Source: Pteria penguin
Lineage: Eukaryota > Mollusca > Bivalvia > Pterioida > Pteriidae
Assembly: GCA_035048485.1 (NCBI GenBank)
Contig: CM068593.1
Span: 4,163,151-4,227,150, forward strand
Reading direction: 5' to 3'
DNA length: 64,000 nucleotides
The position numbers were made by a program, and so were the translations under genes. Under the pieces are notes generated by a model that saw nothing but the letters and a program-made list of their open reading frames with translations, had not been told where the DNA came from and did no database searches. The number at the start of each line of letters is the position of its first letter. Positions within the stretch are counted from its first letter, which is position 1. This document shows, in pieces, positions 30,749 through 45,497 of this stretch.

Positions 30749-32707
30749 ATCCCTGTGCAACAGTACAAAATAACGGCCATTTATGACCTGTAGGGGTGCT
30801 AGACGGCATACACTTTTGGCGCGAATCATTAATGTATGTTATGTTACTACGTTTATTTTTAATATCAGTAGAATTTCTTTCTTCAATGTCATATATCAAA
30901 ATTTAAACTTCGAACATCTATTATTGATCATAGTACAAATGTTTGCTGTTTTCGGCATCCCTGGGTAAAATCTGGGCTCGTCTTTGATGTTGGTTGACCA
31001 CGTGATCATACCTAATCAATTTTATCCAATCAGAGAACGAAATTAATGTAGGTCTTGATAATCATACGACCAATATCTTTCGTTCAGTAATCACCGTCTA
31101 ACACGCGTGAATTACCGCATAATTACAAGTAGTTGATTAATGATTCGCCAATCACATATCCTAAATGCTCGTTTCATCGATTAAATGCAAAACGATAACT
31201 CTTCCTTCGTGACACTATAAGAATACCATGTGCATTATTCAGTAGATACGCATTTCAAATGTCTTATTTCAGTTTAAATCACTACATTCTAGTTAACATT
31301 TTATTAGTTACAAGAGGCAATGAACCATGAAATGACACCGTAACGATCAAGAGCTCGATTAATCAATTATAAGTCAATCACTTTTCAGTGTGCCGGACGC
31401 AGAGGGTGGGACAAAACAAATCAATTCGAACTTATACTTTACAGTTAAGTTCTCACTTGTAAATGGGGCCTAGGTACATGGGATTGATACACGTATATAT
31501 ATTCTAACATTTTTACGATAGCTTCACCGATTAAATGCAAAACGATCACTCTTCCTTCGTGACACTATAAGCATACCATTTGCATTATTTAGTAGATACG
31601 CATTTCAAATGTCTTATTTCAGTTTAAAACACCATCTTCTAGTTAACATTCTATTAGTTTCAAGAGGCAAAGAACCATGAAGTGACAACGTAAAGGTCAA
31701 GAGCTCGATCAATCAATTATAAGTCAATCACTTTTCAGCGTGCCTGACGTAGAGAGTGGAACAAAACAAATCAACTCGAAATGAGACTTTACAGTTAAGT
31801 TCTCACTTGTAGATGGGGTCAAGGGACATGGGATTGATATATATATATTCTGATATTTTTAGGAAAGCTTATATATTGTAATCTAGATAAATTTAGACTG
31901 TTGTATTAAAATTCAATGACACGAAATGAGGCCTCGCGTAGCCTTTACAACTTTGCCACACGACCCGGGGGGGGGGGGGGGGGGACTGTATTCAGAGGGT
32001 ATGCAATTCTACTAAACATGTGTATAAATACTTGGAGAGATGGCCTTTTTCTCTAAAGTGTGACAAGAGCATGTATAATACATATGGTGAATTCTTTGGA
32101 ATGATGTACCATGCACACTAGTCACTTTAAAATAAGCTGGGACTTCAGAGTTTAGAATGTTGAATCGTTGTCACTGATGTGAAATATCATAATTGTAGGA
32201 AGCGCGGACACTGGATTCAAAAGAGTGAAGTATTGTAGATTATAGCAGAATGTGTCACTGACAGAACATGATCATGTTACTTGTATGATGGTGGCACCTG
32301 TCCCGTGCATTAAGGAAGAGATCACAGCACAATTCACCACAGGCATAAGTTCAGATCCTTTTATAGTATAACACCTTTAATACTACATGAAAAGTTTCGT
32401 TTCAATATATACGCGATGAGTATCTTTTGCAAGTTTAAAGAAGCAACTTGTGGGAAGATATATGTATCACAAATTTGTTTTAAGGGTTCACAAATGACCA
32501 ATATTCTTTTACATGGCTATTATACTTAAACTAAAGGGTATAAAAAGGCACCTTGTTTAACCCCTTTCTTGTTACCGAAGGCCATTCACAGCTCCCATCC
32601 CCTGCTTCCCCTCTTCCCATGAATACAATTCCATTTATTCGGAAATCAGTCTACTTCTCTAAATCGGTATCCTTTTTCTGATACTGTAAGCAACAAAGCC
32701 TTCATAT
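30749..32707. repeat. First (edge) unit with a 355-bp internal duplication
   Basis: The segment starting near CGATTAAATGCAAAACGAT occurs at about 31177 and again at about 31532, offset 355. The second copy is closer to the array consensus than the first. The duplication makes this unit about 260 bases longer than its neighbours. Divergence at the edge is typical of tandem arrays, where unequal exchange homogenises the middle. Confidence 0.8.
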
Positions 32708-35067
32708 ATCCCTGTGCAAGAGTACAAAATAACGGCCATTTATGACCTATAGGGGTGCTAAACGGCATACACCTTTGGCGCGAATCATTAATATATGTCA
32801 TGTTACTACGTTTATTTTTAATATCAGTAGAATTTCTTTCTTCAATGTCATATATCAAAATTTGAACTTCGAAGATCTATAAATGATCATACTACAAATG
32901 TTTGCTGTTTTTCGGCATCCCTGGGTAAAATCTGGACTCGTCTTTGATGTTGGTTGACCACGTGATCATGCTTAATTAATTTCATCCAATCAGAGAACGA
33001 TATCAATCTAGGTCTTGATAATCATACGACCAATATCTTTCGTTCAGTAATCACCGGCTAACACGCGTGAATTACCGTATAATTACAAGTAGTTGATTAA
33101 TGAATCGCCAATCACAACATGTCCTAAATGCTCGTTTAATCGATTAAATGCAAAACGATCACTCTTCCTTCGTGACACTATAAGCATACCATTTGCATTA
33201 TTTAGTAGATACGCATTTCAAATGTCTTATTTCAGTTTAAAACACCATCTTCTAGTTAACATTCTATTAGTTTCAAGAGGCAAAGAACCATGAAGTGACA
33301 ACGTAAAGGTCAAGAGCTCGATCAATCAATTATAAGTCAATCACTTTTCACCGTGCCTGACGTAGAGAGTGGAACAAAACAAATCAACTCGAAATGAGAC
33401 TTTACAGTTAAGTTCTCACTTGTAGATGGGGCCAATGGACATGGGATTGATACACACACACATATATATTCTGATATTTTAACGAAAGCTTACATATTGT
33501 AATCTAGATAAATTTAGACTGTTGTATTGAAATTCAATGACACGAAATGAGGCCTCGCGCAGTCTTGATAACTTTGCAACACGACCAGTGGAGGGGGGGG
33601 GGGGGGGGCGTATTCAGAGGGTATGCAATTCTACTAAACATGTGTATAAATACTTGGAGAGATGGCCTTTTTCTCTACAGTATGACAAGTGTATGTATAA
33701 TACATATCGTGAATTCTTTGGAATGATGTACCATGCACACTAGTCACTTTAAAATGAGCTGGGACTTCAGAGTTTAGAATGTTGAATCGTTATCACTGAT
33801 GTGAAACATCATAAAGGTAGGAAGCGCGGACACTGGATTCAAAAGAATGAAGTAATGTAGATTATGGCAGAATGTCTCACTGACAGAACATGATCATGTT
33901 ACTTGTATGATGGTGGCACGTGTCCCGGGCATTAAGGAAGAGATCACAGCACAATTCACCACAGGCATAAGTTCAGATCCTTTCATAGTATAACACTTTT
34001 AATACTACATGAAAAGTTTCGTTTCAATATATACGCGATAAGTATCTTCTGTAAATTTAAAGAAGCAACTTGTGGGAAGATATATGTATCACAAATTTGT
34101 TGTAAGGGTTCACAAATGACTAATATTCTTTTACATGGCTATCATACTTAAACTAAAGGGTATAAAAAGGCACCTTGTTTAACCCCTTTCTTGTTACGGA
34201 AGGCCATTCACAGCTCCCATCCCCTGCTTCCCCTCTTCCCATGAATACAATTCCATTTATTCGGAAATCAGTCTACTTCTCTAAATCGGTATCCTTTTTC
34301 TCATACTATAAGCAACAAAGCCTTGATATATCCCTGTGCAACAGTACAAAATAACGGCCATTTATGACCCGTAGGGGTGCTAGACGGCATACACCTTTGG
34401 CGCGAATCATTAATGCATGTTATGTTACTACGTTTATTTTTAATATCACTAGAATTTCTTTCTTCAATGTCATACATCAAAATTTAAACTTCGAACATCT
34501 ATTATTGATCATAGTACAAATGTTTGCTGTTTTTCGGCATCCCTGGGTAAAATCTGGACTCGTCTTTGATGTTGGTTGACCACGTGATCATGCTTAATCA
34601 ATTTTATCCAACCAGAGAACGATATTAATCTAGGTCTTGATAATCATACGACCAATATCTTTCGTTCAGTAATCACCGGCTAACACGCGTGAATTACCGT
34701 ATAACTACAAGTGGCTGATTAATGATTCGTCAATCACAACATGTCCTAAATGCTCGTTTCACCGATTAAATACAAAACGATCACTCTTCCTTCGTGACAC
34801 TATAAGCATACCATTTGCATTATTTAGGAGATATGCATTTCAAATGTCTTATTTCAGTTTAAAACACCATCTTCTAGTTAACATTCTATTAGTTTCAAGA
34901 GGCAAATAACCATGAAATGACAACGTAACGGTCAAGAGCTCGATCAGTCAATTATAAGTCAATCACTCTTCAGCGTGCCTGACGTAGAGAGTGGAACAAA
35001 GCAAATCAACTCGAAATTAGACTTTACAGTTAAGTTCTCACTTGTAGATGGGGCCTAGGGACATGGG

Positions 35068-35143
<76 letters not shown>

Positions 35144-35831
35144 TCTGATATTTTTCCGAAAGCTTATATATTGTAATCTAGATAAATATAGACTGTGGTA
35201 TTAAAATTCAATGACACGAAATGAGGCCTCCCGCAGCCTTGATAACTTGCAACACGACCCGGGGGTGGGGGGGGGGGGCTGTATTCAGATGGTATGCAAT
35301 TCTACTAAACATGTGTATAAATACTTGGAGAGATGGCCTTTTTCTCTACAGTATGACAAGAGTATGTATAATACATATCGTGAATTCTTTGGAATGATGT
35401 ACCATGCACACTAGTCACTTTAAAATAAGCTGGGACTTCAGAGTTTAGAATGTTCAATCGTTATCACTGATGTGAAATATCATAAAGGGAGGAAGCGCGG
35501 ACACTGGATTCAAAAGAGTGAAGTAATGTAGTTTATCGCAGAATGTCTTACTAACAGAACATGATCATGTTACTTGTATCATGGTGGCACCTGTCCCGTG
35601 CATTAAGGAAGAGATCACAGCACAATTCAGCACGAGGATAAGTTCAGATATTTTTATAGTATAACACTTTTAATACTACATGAAAAGTTCCGTTTCAATA
35701 TATACGTGATAAGTATCTTCTGCAAGTTTCAAGAAGCAACTTGTGGGAAGATATATGTATCACAAATTTCTTTTAAGGCTTCACAAATGACCAATATTCT
35801 TTTACATGGCTATCATACTTAAACTAAAGGG

Positions 35832-35839
35832 TATAAAAA
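35832..35839 (+). promoter_or_regulatory. TATA-like box of the array unit (example)
   Basis: GGGTATAAAAAGGC occurs once per unit at the same place (also near 32540, 34161, 37549, 39240, 40940, 42603, 44305, 57236, 58930, 60626 and 62338) without change in the core, although neighbouring bases vary. It has the form of a strong TATA box on the plus strand. Confidence 0.45.
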
Positions 35840-36251
35840 GGCAGCTTGTTTAACCCCTTTCTTGCTACCAAAGGCCATTCACAGCTCCCATCTCCTGCTT
35901 CCCCTCCTCCCATGAATACAATTCCATTTATTCGGAAATCAGTCTACTTCTCTAAATCGGTATCCTTTTTCTCATACTGTAAGCAACAAAGCCTTGATAT
36001 ATCCCTGTGCAACAGTACAAAATAACGGCCATTTATGACCTGTAGGGGTGCTAGACGGCATACACCTTTGGCGCGAATCATTAATGTATGTTATGTTACT
36101 ACGTTTATTTTTAATATCAGTAGAATTTCTTTCTTCAATGTCATATATCAAAATTTAAACTTCGAACATCTATTATTGATCATAGTACAAATGTTTGCTG
36201 TTTTTCGGCATCCCTGGGTAAAATCTGGACTCGTCTTTGATGTTGGTTGAC

Positions 36252-36658
36252 CACGTGATCATGCTTAATCAATTTTATCCAATCAGAGAACGATATTAAT
36301 CTAGGTCTTGATAATCATACGACCAATATCTTTCGTTCAGTAATCACCGGCTAACACGCGTGAATTACCGTATAACTACAAGTAGTTGATTAATGATTCG
36401 TCAATCACAACATGTCCTAAATGCTCGTTTCACCGATTAAATGCAAAACGATCACTCTTCCTTCGTGACACTATCAGCATACCATTTGCATTATTTAGTA
36501 GATACGCATTTCAAATGTCTTATTTCAGTTTAAAACACCGTCTTCTAGTTAACATTCTATTAGTTTCAAGAGGCAAATAACCATGAAATGACAGGGTAAC
36601 GGTCAAGAGCTCGATCAATCAATTATAAGTCACTCACTTTTCAGCGTGCCTGACGTAG
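36252..36658. promoter_or_regulatory. Cluster of transcription-factor-like words in the array unit (example)
   Basis: In the unit starting 36001: CACGTG at 36252-36257, CCAATCAG (CCAAT box) at 36279-36286, octamer ATTTGCAT at 36484-36491 and TGACGTAG (half CRE) at 36651-36658, plus several ATTA/ATCAATCA words. The same order is kept in most units, with CACGTG, CCAATCAG and ATTTGCAT nearly invariant. Word matches alone do not prove function. Confidence 0.3.
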
Positions 36659-36744
36659 AGAGTGGAACAAAGCAAATCAACTCGAAATTAGACTTTACAG
36701 TTAAGTTCTCACTTGTAGATGGGGCCTAGGGACATGGGATTGAC

Positions 36745-36790
36745 ACAGACACACACCCACAGACACACACACACACACACACACACACAC

Positions 36791-36872
<82 letters not shown>
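36745..36872. repeat. (CA)n(TA)n tract of the array unit (example)
   Basis: Every unit has a CA-rich then TA-rich tract between GACATGGGATT and TGATATTTTTCCGAAAGC. The first two units have only a few repeats, whereas this one exceeds 120 bases. The block boundary at 45.2 kb and the restart at 56.5 kb both fall in this tract. Confidence 0.9.
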
Positions 36873-36873
<1 letters not shown>

Positions 36874-38494
36874 ATATTTTTCCGAAAGCTTATGTATTGT
36901 AATCTAGATAAATTTAGACTGTGGTATTAAAATTCAATGACACGAAATGAGGCCTCCCGCAGCCTTGATAACTTGCAACACGACCGGGGGGGCCTGTATT
37001 CAGATGGTATGCAATTCTACTAAACATGTGTATCAATACTTGGAGAGATGGCCTTATTCTCTACAGTATGACAAGAGTATGTGTAATACATATCGTGAAT
37101 TCTTTGGAATGATGTACCATGCACACTAGTCACTTTAAAATAAGCTGGGACTTCAGAGTTTAGAATGTTCAATCGTTATCACTGATGTGAAATATCATAA
37201 AGGGAGGAAGCGCGGACACTGGATTCAAAAGAGTGAAGTAATGTAGTTTATCGCAGAATGTCTTACTAACAGAACATGATCATGTTACTTGTATCATGGT
37301 GGCACCTGTCCCGTGCATTAAGGAAGAGATCACAGCACAATTCAGCACGAGGATAAGTTCAGATATTTTTATAGTATAACACTTTTAATACTACATGAAA
37401 AGTTCCGTTTCAATATATACGTGATAAGTATCTTCTGCAAGTTTAAAGAAGCAACTTGTGGGAAGATATATGTATCACAAATTTGTTTTAAGGGTTCACA
37501 AATGACCAATATTCTTTTACATGGCTATCATACTTAAACTAAAGGGTATAAAAAGGCACCTTGTTTAACCCCTTTCTTGCTACCAAACGCCATTCACAGC
37601 TCCCATCTCCTGCTTCCCCTCTTCCCATGAATACAATTCCATTTATTCGGAAATCAGTCTACTTCTCTAAATCGGTATCCTTTTTCTCATACTATAAGCA
37701 ACAAAGCCTTGATATATCCCTGTGCAACAGTACAAAATAACGGCCATTTATGACCCGTAGGGGTGCTAGACGGCATACACCTTTGGCGCGAATCATTAAT
37801 GTATGTTATGTTACTACGTTTATTTTTAATATCAGTAGAATTTCTTTCTTCAATGTCATATATCAAACTTTAAACTTCGAACATCTATTATTGATCATAG
37901 TACAAATGTTTGCTGTTTTTCGGCATCCCTGGGTAAAATCTGGACTCGTCTTTGATGTTGGTTGACCACGTGATCATGCTTAATCAATTTTATCCAATCA
38001 GAGAACGATATTAATCTAGGTCTTGATAATCATACGACCAATATCTTTCGTTCAGTAATCACCGGCTAACACGCGTGAATTACCGTATAACTACAAGTGG
38101 CTGATTAATGATTCGTCAATCACAACATGTCCTAAATGCTCGTTTCACCGATTAAATGCAAAACGATCACTCTTCCTTCGTGACACTATAAGCATACCAT
38201 TTGCATTATTTAGGAGATATGCATTTCAAATGTCTTATTTCAGTTTAAAACACCATCTTCTAGTTAACATTCTATTAGTTTCAAGAGGCAAATAACCATG
38301 AAATGACAAGGTAACGGTCAAGAGCTCGATCAGTCAATTATAAGTCAATCACTTTTCAGCGTGCCTGACGTAGAGAGTGGAACAAAGCAAATCAACTCGA
38401 AATTAGACTTTACAGTTAAGTTCTCACTTGTAGATGGGGCCTAGGGACATGGGATTCACACACACACACACACACAGACACACAGACACACACT

Positions 38495-38551
<57 letters not shown>

Positions 38552-40171
38552 TGATATTTTTCCGAAAGCTTATATATTGTAATCTAGATAAATATAGACT
38601 GTGGTATTAAAATTCAATGACACGAAATGAGGCCTCCCGCAGCCTTGATAACTTGCAACACGACCCGGGGGTGGGGGGGGGGGGGCTGTATTCAGATGGT
38701 ATGCAATTCTACTAAACATGTGTATAAATACTTGGAGAGATGGCCTTTTTCTCTACAGTATGACAAGAGTATGTATAATACATATCGTGAATTCTTTGGA
38801 ATGATGTACCATGCACACTAGTCACTTTAAAATAAGCTGGGACTTCAGAGTTTAGAATGTTCAATCGTTATCACTGATGTGAAATATCATAAAGGGAGGA
38901 AGCGCGGACACTGGATTCAAAAGAGTGAAGTAATGTAGTTTATCGCAGAATGTCTTACTAACAGAACATGATCATGTTACTTGTATCATGGTGGCACCTG
39001 TCCCGTGCATTAAGGAAGAGATCACAGCACAATTCAGCACGAGGATAAGTTCAGATATTTTTATAGTATAACACTTTTAATACTACATGAAAAGTTCCGT
39101 TTCAATATATACGTGATAAGTATCTTCTGCAAGTTTCAAGAAGCAACTTGTGGGAAGATATATGTATCACAAATTTCTTTTAAGGCTTCACAAATGACCA
39201 ATATTCTTTTACATGGCTATCATACTTAAACTAAAGGGTATAAAAAGGCAGCTTGTTTAACCCCTTTCTTGCTACCAAAGGCCATTCACAGCTCCCATCT
39301 CCTGCTTCCTCTCCTCCCATGAATACAATTCCATTTATTCGGAAATCAGTCTACTTCTCTAAATCGGTATCCTTTTTCTCATACTGTAAGCAACAAAGCC
39401 TTGATATATCCCTGTGCAACAGTACAAAATAACGGCCATTTATGACCTGTAGGGGTGCTAGACGGCATACACCTTTGGCGCGAATCATTAATGTATGTTA
39501 TGTTACTACGTTTATTTTTAATATCAGTAGAATTTCTTTCTTCAATGTCATATATCAAACTTTAAACTTCGAACATCTATTATTGATCATAGTACAAATG
39601 TTTGCTGTTTTTCGGCATCCCTGGGTAAAATCTGGACTCGTCTTTGATGTTGGTTGACCACGTGATTATGCTTAATCAATTTTATCCAATCAGAGAACGA
39701 TATTAATCTAGGTCTTGATAATCATACGACCAATATCTTTCGTTCAGTAATCACCGGCTAACACGCGTGAATTACCGTATAACTACAAGTAGTTGATTAA
39801 TGATTCGTCAATCACAACATGTCCTAAATGCTCGTTTTACCGATTAAATGCAAAAAGATCACTCTTCCTTCGTGACACTATCAGCATACCATTTGCATTA
39901 TTTAGTAGATACGCATTTCAAATGTCTTATTTCAGTTTAAAACACCGTCTTCTAGTTAACATTCTATTAGTTTCAAGAGGCAAATAACCATGAAATGACA
40001 GGGTAACGGTCAAGAGCTCGATCAATCAATTATAAGTCAATCACTTTTCAGCGTGCCTGACGTAGAGAGTGGAACAAAGCAAATCAACTCGAAATTAGAC
40101 TTTACAGTTAAGTTCTCACTTGTAGATGGGGCCTAGGGACATGGGATTGACACAGACACACACACACACAG

Positions 40172-40204
<33 letters not shown>

Positions 40205-40225
40205 AATATATATAAATAGATATAA

Positions 40226-40263
<38 letters not shown>

Positions 40264-41849
40264 TGATATTTTTCCGAAAGCTTATGTATTGTAATCTAGA
40301 TAAATTTAGACTGTGGTATTAAAATTCAATGACACGAAATGAGGCCTCCCGCAGCCTTGATAACTTGCAACACGACCGGGGGGCCTGTATTCAGATGGTA
40401 TGCAATTCTACTAAACATGTGTATCAATACTTGGAGAGATGGCCTTATTCTCTACAGTATGACAAGAGTATGTATAATACATATCGTGAATTCTTTGGAA
40501 TGATGTACCATGCACACTAGTCACTTTAAAATAAGCTGGGACTTCAGAGTTTAGAATGTTCAATCGTTATCACTGATGTGAAATATCATAAAGGGAGGAA
40601 GCGCGGACACTGGATTCAAAAGAGTGAAGTAATGTAGTTTATCGCAGAATGTCTTACTAACAGAACATGATCATGTTACTTGTATCATGGTGGCACCTGT
40701 CCCGTGCATTAAGGAAGAGATCACAGCACAATTCAGCACGAGGATAAGTTCAGATATTTTTTATAGTATAACACTTTTAATACTACATGAAAAGTTCCGT
40801 TTCAATATATACGTGATAAGTATCTTCTGCAAGTTTAAAGAAGCAACTTGTGGGAAGATATATGTATCACAAATTTCTTTTAAGGGTTCACAAATGACCA
40901 ATATTCTTTTACATGGCTATCATACTTAAACTAAAGGGTATAAAAAGGCACCTTGTTTAACCCCTTTCTTGCTACCAAACGCCATTCACAGCTCCCATCT
41001 CCTGCTTCCCCTCCTCCCATGAATACAATTCCATTTATTCGGAAATCAGTCTACTTCTCTAAATCGGTATCCTTTTTCTCATACTGTAAGCAACAAAGCC
41101 TTGATATATCCCTGTGCAACAGTACAAAATAACGGCCATTTATGACCTGTAGGGGTGCTAGACGGCATACACCTTTGGCGCGAATCATTAATGTATGTTA
41201 TGTTACTACGTTTATTTTTAATATCAGTAGAATTTCTTTCTTCAATGTCATATATCAAAATTTAAACTTCGAACATCTATTATTGATCATAGTACAAATG
41301 TTTGCTGTTTTTCGGCATCCCTGGGTAAAATCTGGACTCGTCTTTGATGTTGGTTGACCACGTGATTATGCTTAATCAATTTTATCCAATCAGAGAACGA
41401 TATTAATCTAGGTCTTGATAATCATACGACCAATATCTTTCGTTCAGTAATCACCGGCTAACACGCGTGAATTACCGTATAACTACAAGTAGTTGATTAA
41501 TGATTCGTCAATCACAACATGTCCTAAATGCTCGTTTTACCGATTAAATGCAAAACGATCACTCTTCCTTCGTGACACTATCAGCATACCATTTGCATTA
41601 TTTAGTAGATACGCATTTCAAATGTCTTATTTCAGTTTAAAACACTATCTTCTAGTTAACATTCTATTAGTTTCAAGAGGCAAATAACAATGAAATGACA
41701 AGGTAACGGTCAAGAGCTCGATCAGTCAATTATAAGTCAATCACTTTTCAGCGTGCCTGACGTAGAGAGTGGAACAAAGCAAATCAACTCGAAATTAGAC
41801 TTTACAGTTAAGTTCTCACTTGTAGATGGGGCCTAGGGACATGGGATTG

Positions 41850-41917
<68 letters not shown>

Positions 41918-42028
41918 ATATTTTTCCGAAGCTTATATATTGTAATCTAGATAAATTTAGACTGTGGTATTAAAATTCAATGACACGAAATGAGGCCTCC
42001 CGCAGCCTTGATAACTTGCAACACGACC

Positions 42029-42048
42029 GGGGGGGGGGGGGGGGGGGG
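42029..42048 (+). repeat. Variable G-run of the array unit (example, 20 G)
   Basis: After AACACGACC each unit has a G-run: 18 at 31967, 16 at about 33593, 7 at about 36986, 6 at about 40378, 20 here, 23 at about 43728, 17 at 58361, 18 at about 61765 and 24 at about 63457. Some are interrupted by one T. The runs can form G-quadruplexes on the plus strand. Confidence 0.9.
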
Positions 42049-43538
42049 CCAGTATTCAGATGGTATGCAATTCTACTAAACATGTGTATAAATACTTGGA
42101 GAGATGGCCTTATTCTCTACAGTATGACAAGAGTATGTATAATACATATCGTGAATTCTTTGGAATGATGTACCATGCACACTAGTCACTTTAAAATAAG
42201 CTGGGACTTCAGAGTTTAGAATGTTCAATCGTTATCACTGATGTGAAATATCATAAAGGGAGGAAGCGCAGACACTGGATTCAAAAGAGTGAAGTAATGT
42301 AGTTTATCGCAGAATGTCTTACTAACAGAACATGATCATGTTACTTGTATCATGGTGGCACCTGTCCCGTGCATTAAGGAAGAGATCACAGCACAATTCA
42401 GCACGAGGATAAGTTCAGATATTTTTATAGTATAACACTTTTAATACTACATGAAAAGTTCCGTTTCAATATATACGTGATAAGTATCTTCTGCAAGTTT
42501 AAAGAAGCAACTTGTGGGAAGATATATGTATCACAAATTTCTTTTAAGGGTTCACAAATGACCAATATTCTTTTACATGGCTATCATACTTAAACTAAAG
42601 GGTATAAAAAGGCACCTTGTTTAACCCCTTTCTTGCTACCAAAGGCCATTCACAGCTCCCATCTCCTGCTTCCCCTCCTCCCATGAATACAATTCCATTT
42701 ATTCGGAAATCAGTCTACTTCTCTAAATCGGTATCCTTTTTCTCATACTGTAAGCAACAAAGCCTTGATATATCCCTGTGCAACAGTACAAAATAACGGC
42801 CATTTATGACCTGTAGGGGTGCTAGACGGCATACACCTTTGGCGCGAATCATTAATGTATGTTATGTTACTACGTTTATTTTTAATATCAGTAGAATTTC
42901 TTTCTTCAATGTCATATATCAAAATTTAAACTTCGAACATCTATTATTGATCATAGTACAAATGTTTCCTGTTTTTCGGCATCCTTGGGTAAAATCTGGA
43001 CTCGTCTTTGATGTTGGTTGACCACGTGATCATGCTTAATCAATTTTATCCAATCAGAGAACGATATTAATCTAGGTCTTGATAATCATACGACCAATAT
43101 CTTTCGTTCAGTAATCACCGGCTAACACGCGTGAATTACCGTATAACTACAAGTAGTTGATTAATGATTCGTCAATCACAACATGTCCTAAATGCTCGTT
43201 TCACCGATTAAATGCAAAACGATCACTCTTCCTTCGTGACACTATCAGCATACCACTTGCATTATTTAGTAGATACGCATTTCAAATGTCTTATTTCAGT
43301 TTAAAACACCATCTTCTAGTTAACATTCTATTAGTTTCAAGAGGCAAATAACAATGAAATGACAAGGTAACGGTCAAGAGCTCGATCAATCAATTATAAG
43401 TCAATCACTTTTCAGCGTGCCTGACGTAGAGAGTGGAACAAAGCAAATCAACTCGAAATTAGACTTTACAGTTAAGTTCTCACTTGTAGATGGGGCCTAG
43501 GGACATGGGATTGACACAGACACACACACACACACAGA

Positions 43539-43611
<73 letters not shown>

Positions 43612-45211
43612 TTTGATATTTTTCCGAAAGCTTATATATTGTAATCTAGATAAATTTAGACTGTGGTATTAAAATTCAATGACACGAAATGAGGCCTCCC
43701 GCAGCCTTGATAACTTGCAACACGACCGGGGGGGGGGGGGGGGGGGGGGGCCTGTATTCAGATGGTATGCAATTCTACTAAGCATGTGTATAAATACTTG
43801 GAGAGATGGCCTTATTCTCTACAGTATGACAAGAGTATGTATAATACATATCGTGAATTCTTTGGAATGATGTACCATGCACACTAGTCACTTTAAAATA
43901 AGCTGGGACTTCAGAGTTTAGAATGTTCAATCGTTATCACTGATGTGAAATATCATAAAGGGAGGAAGCGCGGACACTGGATTCAAAAGAGTGAAGTAAT
44001 GTAGTTTATCGCAGAATGTCTTACTAACAGAACATGATCATGTTACTTGTATCATGGCGGCACCTGTCCCGTGCATTAAGGAAGAGATCACAGCACAATT
44101 CAGCACGAGGATAAGTTCAGATATTTTTATAGTATAACACTTTTAATACTACATGAAAAGTTCCGTTTCAATATATACGTGCTAAGTATCTTCTGCAAGT
44201 TTAAAGAAGCAACTTGTGGGAAGATATATGTATCACAAATTTCTTTTAAGGGTTCACAAATGACCAATATTCTTTTACATGGCTATCATACTTAAACTAA
44301 AGGGTATAAAAAGGCACCTTGTGTAACCCCTTTCTTGCTACCAAAGGCCATTCACAGCTCCCATCCCCGGCTTCCCCTCCTCCCATGAATACAATTCCAT
44401 TTATTCGGAAATCAGTCTACTTCTCTAAATCGGTATCCTTTTTCTCATACTGTAAGCAACAAAGCCTTGATATATCCCTGTGCAACAGTACAAAATAACG
44501 GCCATTTATGACCTGTAGGGGTGCTAGACGGCATACACCTTTGGCGCGAATCATTAATGTATGTTATGTTACTACGTTTATTTTTAATATCAGTAGAATT
44601 TCTTTCTTCAATGTCATATATCAAAATTTAAACTTCGAACATCTATTATTGATCATAGTACAAATGTTTGCTGTTTTTCGGCATCCCTGGGTAAAATCTG
44701 GACTCGTCTTTGATGTTGGTTGACCACGTGATCATGCTTAATCAATTTTATCCAATCAGAGAACGATATTAATCTAGGTCTTGATAATCATACGACCAAT
44801 ATCTTTCGTTCAGTAATCACCGGCTAACACGCGTGAATTACCGTATAACTACAAGTAGTTGATTAATGATTCGTCAATCACAATATGTCCTAAATGCTCG
44901 TTTCACCGATTAAATGCAAAACGATCACTCTTCCTTCGTGACACTATCAGCATACCATTTGCATTATTTAGTAGATACGCATTTCAAATGTCTTATTTCA
45001 GTTTAAAACACCATCTTCTAGTTAACATTCTATTAGTTTCAAGAGGCAAATAACCATGAAATGACAAGGTAACGGTCAAGAGCTCGATCAGTCAATTATA
45101 AGTCAATCACTTTTCAGCGTGCCTGACGTAGAGAGTGGAACAAAGCAAATCAACTCGAAATTAGACTTTACAGTTAAGTTCTCACTTGTAGATGGGGCCT
45201 AGGGACATGGG

Positions 45212-45276
<65 letters not shown>

Positions 45277-45278
<2 letters not shown>

Positions 45279-45497
45279 TACGTGTCTACCATGTCAAATG
45301 AGGACATAAAATACCCCATTTCTTATCTGGTCTTAATTTTTCCCTATCCTCAAAAAACCCTAATGTGTTCTGTGCATACCAAGTGGGGACAGGGGTATAG
45401 ACATGTGTGTGAGTTTATGCATGTCAATCGGGAACTAATGTTTTTGTTAGTTTCAATCACAAACTAATCGAGAAAAAATTTACAAGTTATCAAATAA
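45277..45497. other. Left edge of the segment interrupting the array
   Basis: After the CA tract the sequence leaves the array at CTATACGTGTCTACCATGTC. An isolated copy of the minisatellite word CCATGTCAAATGAGGACA lies at about 45287, some 210 bases before the main minisatellite. Confidence 0.6.

Larger units (their letters stand above)
30749..45276. repeat. 1.7-kb tandem array, left block (8 units plus a partial)
   Basis: Using ATCCCTGTGC as the phase marker, units start at 30749, 32708, 34330, 36001, 37716, 39408, 41108, 42772 and 44474. Lengths are 1959, 1622, 1671, 1715, 1692, 1700, 1664 and 1702; the ninth stops after about 803 bases in its CA tract. Units differ mainly in three simple-sequence tracts. 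Short frames that recur in each unit (about 60-71 codons) are shifted by single-base indels, run through the G-run in different phases, or are stopped in some copies, so they are not genes. Units starting 34330 and 37716 are sister copies, as are 36001 and 39408, giving a two-unit higher-order period of about 3.39 kb. Confidence 0.93.

Noticed and set aside
43490..43672. Frames made of Thr-His repeats (also 45192-45467, 56335-56607, 58123-58305)
   Set aside because: Translations of CA and TA microsatellites.
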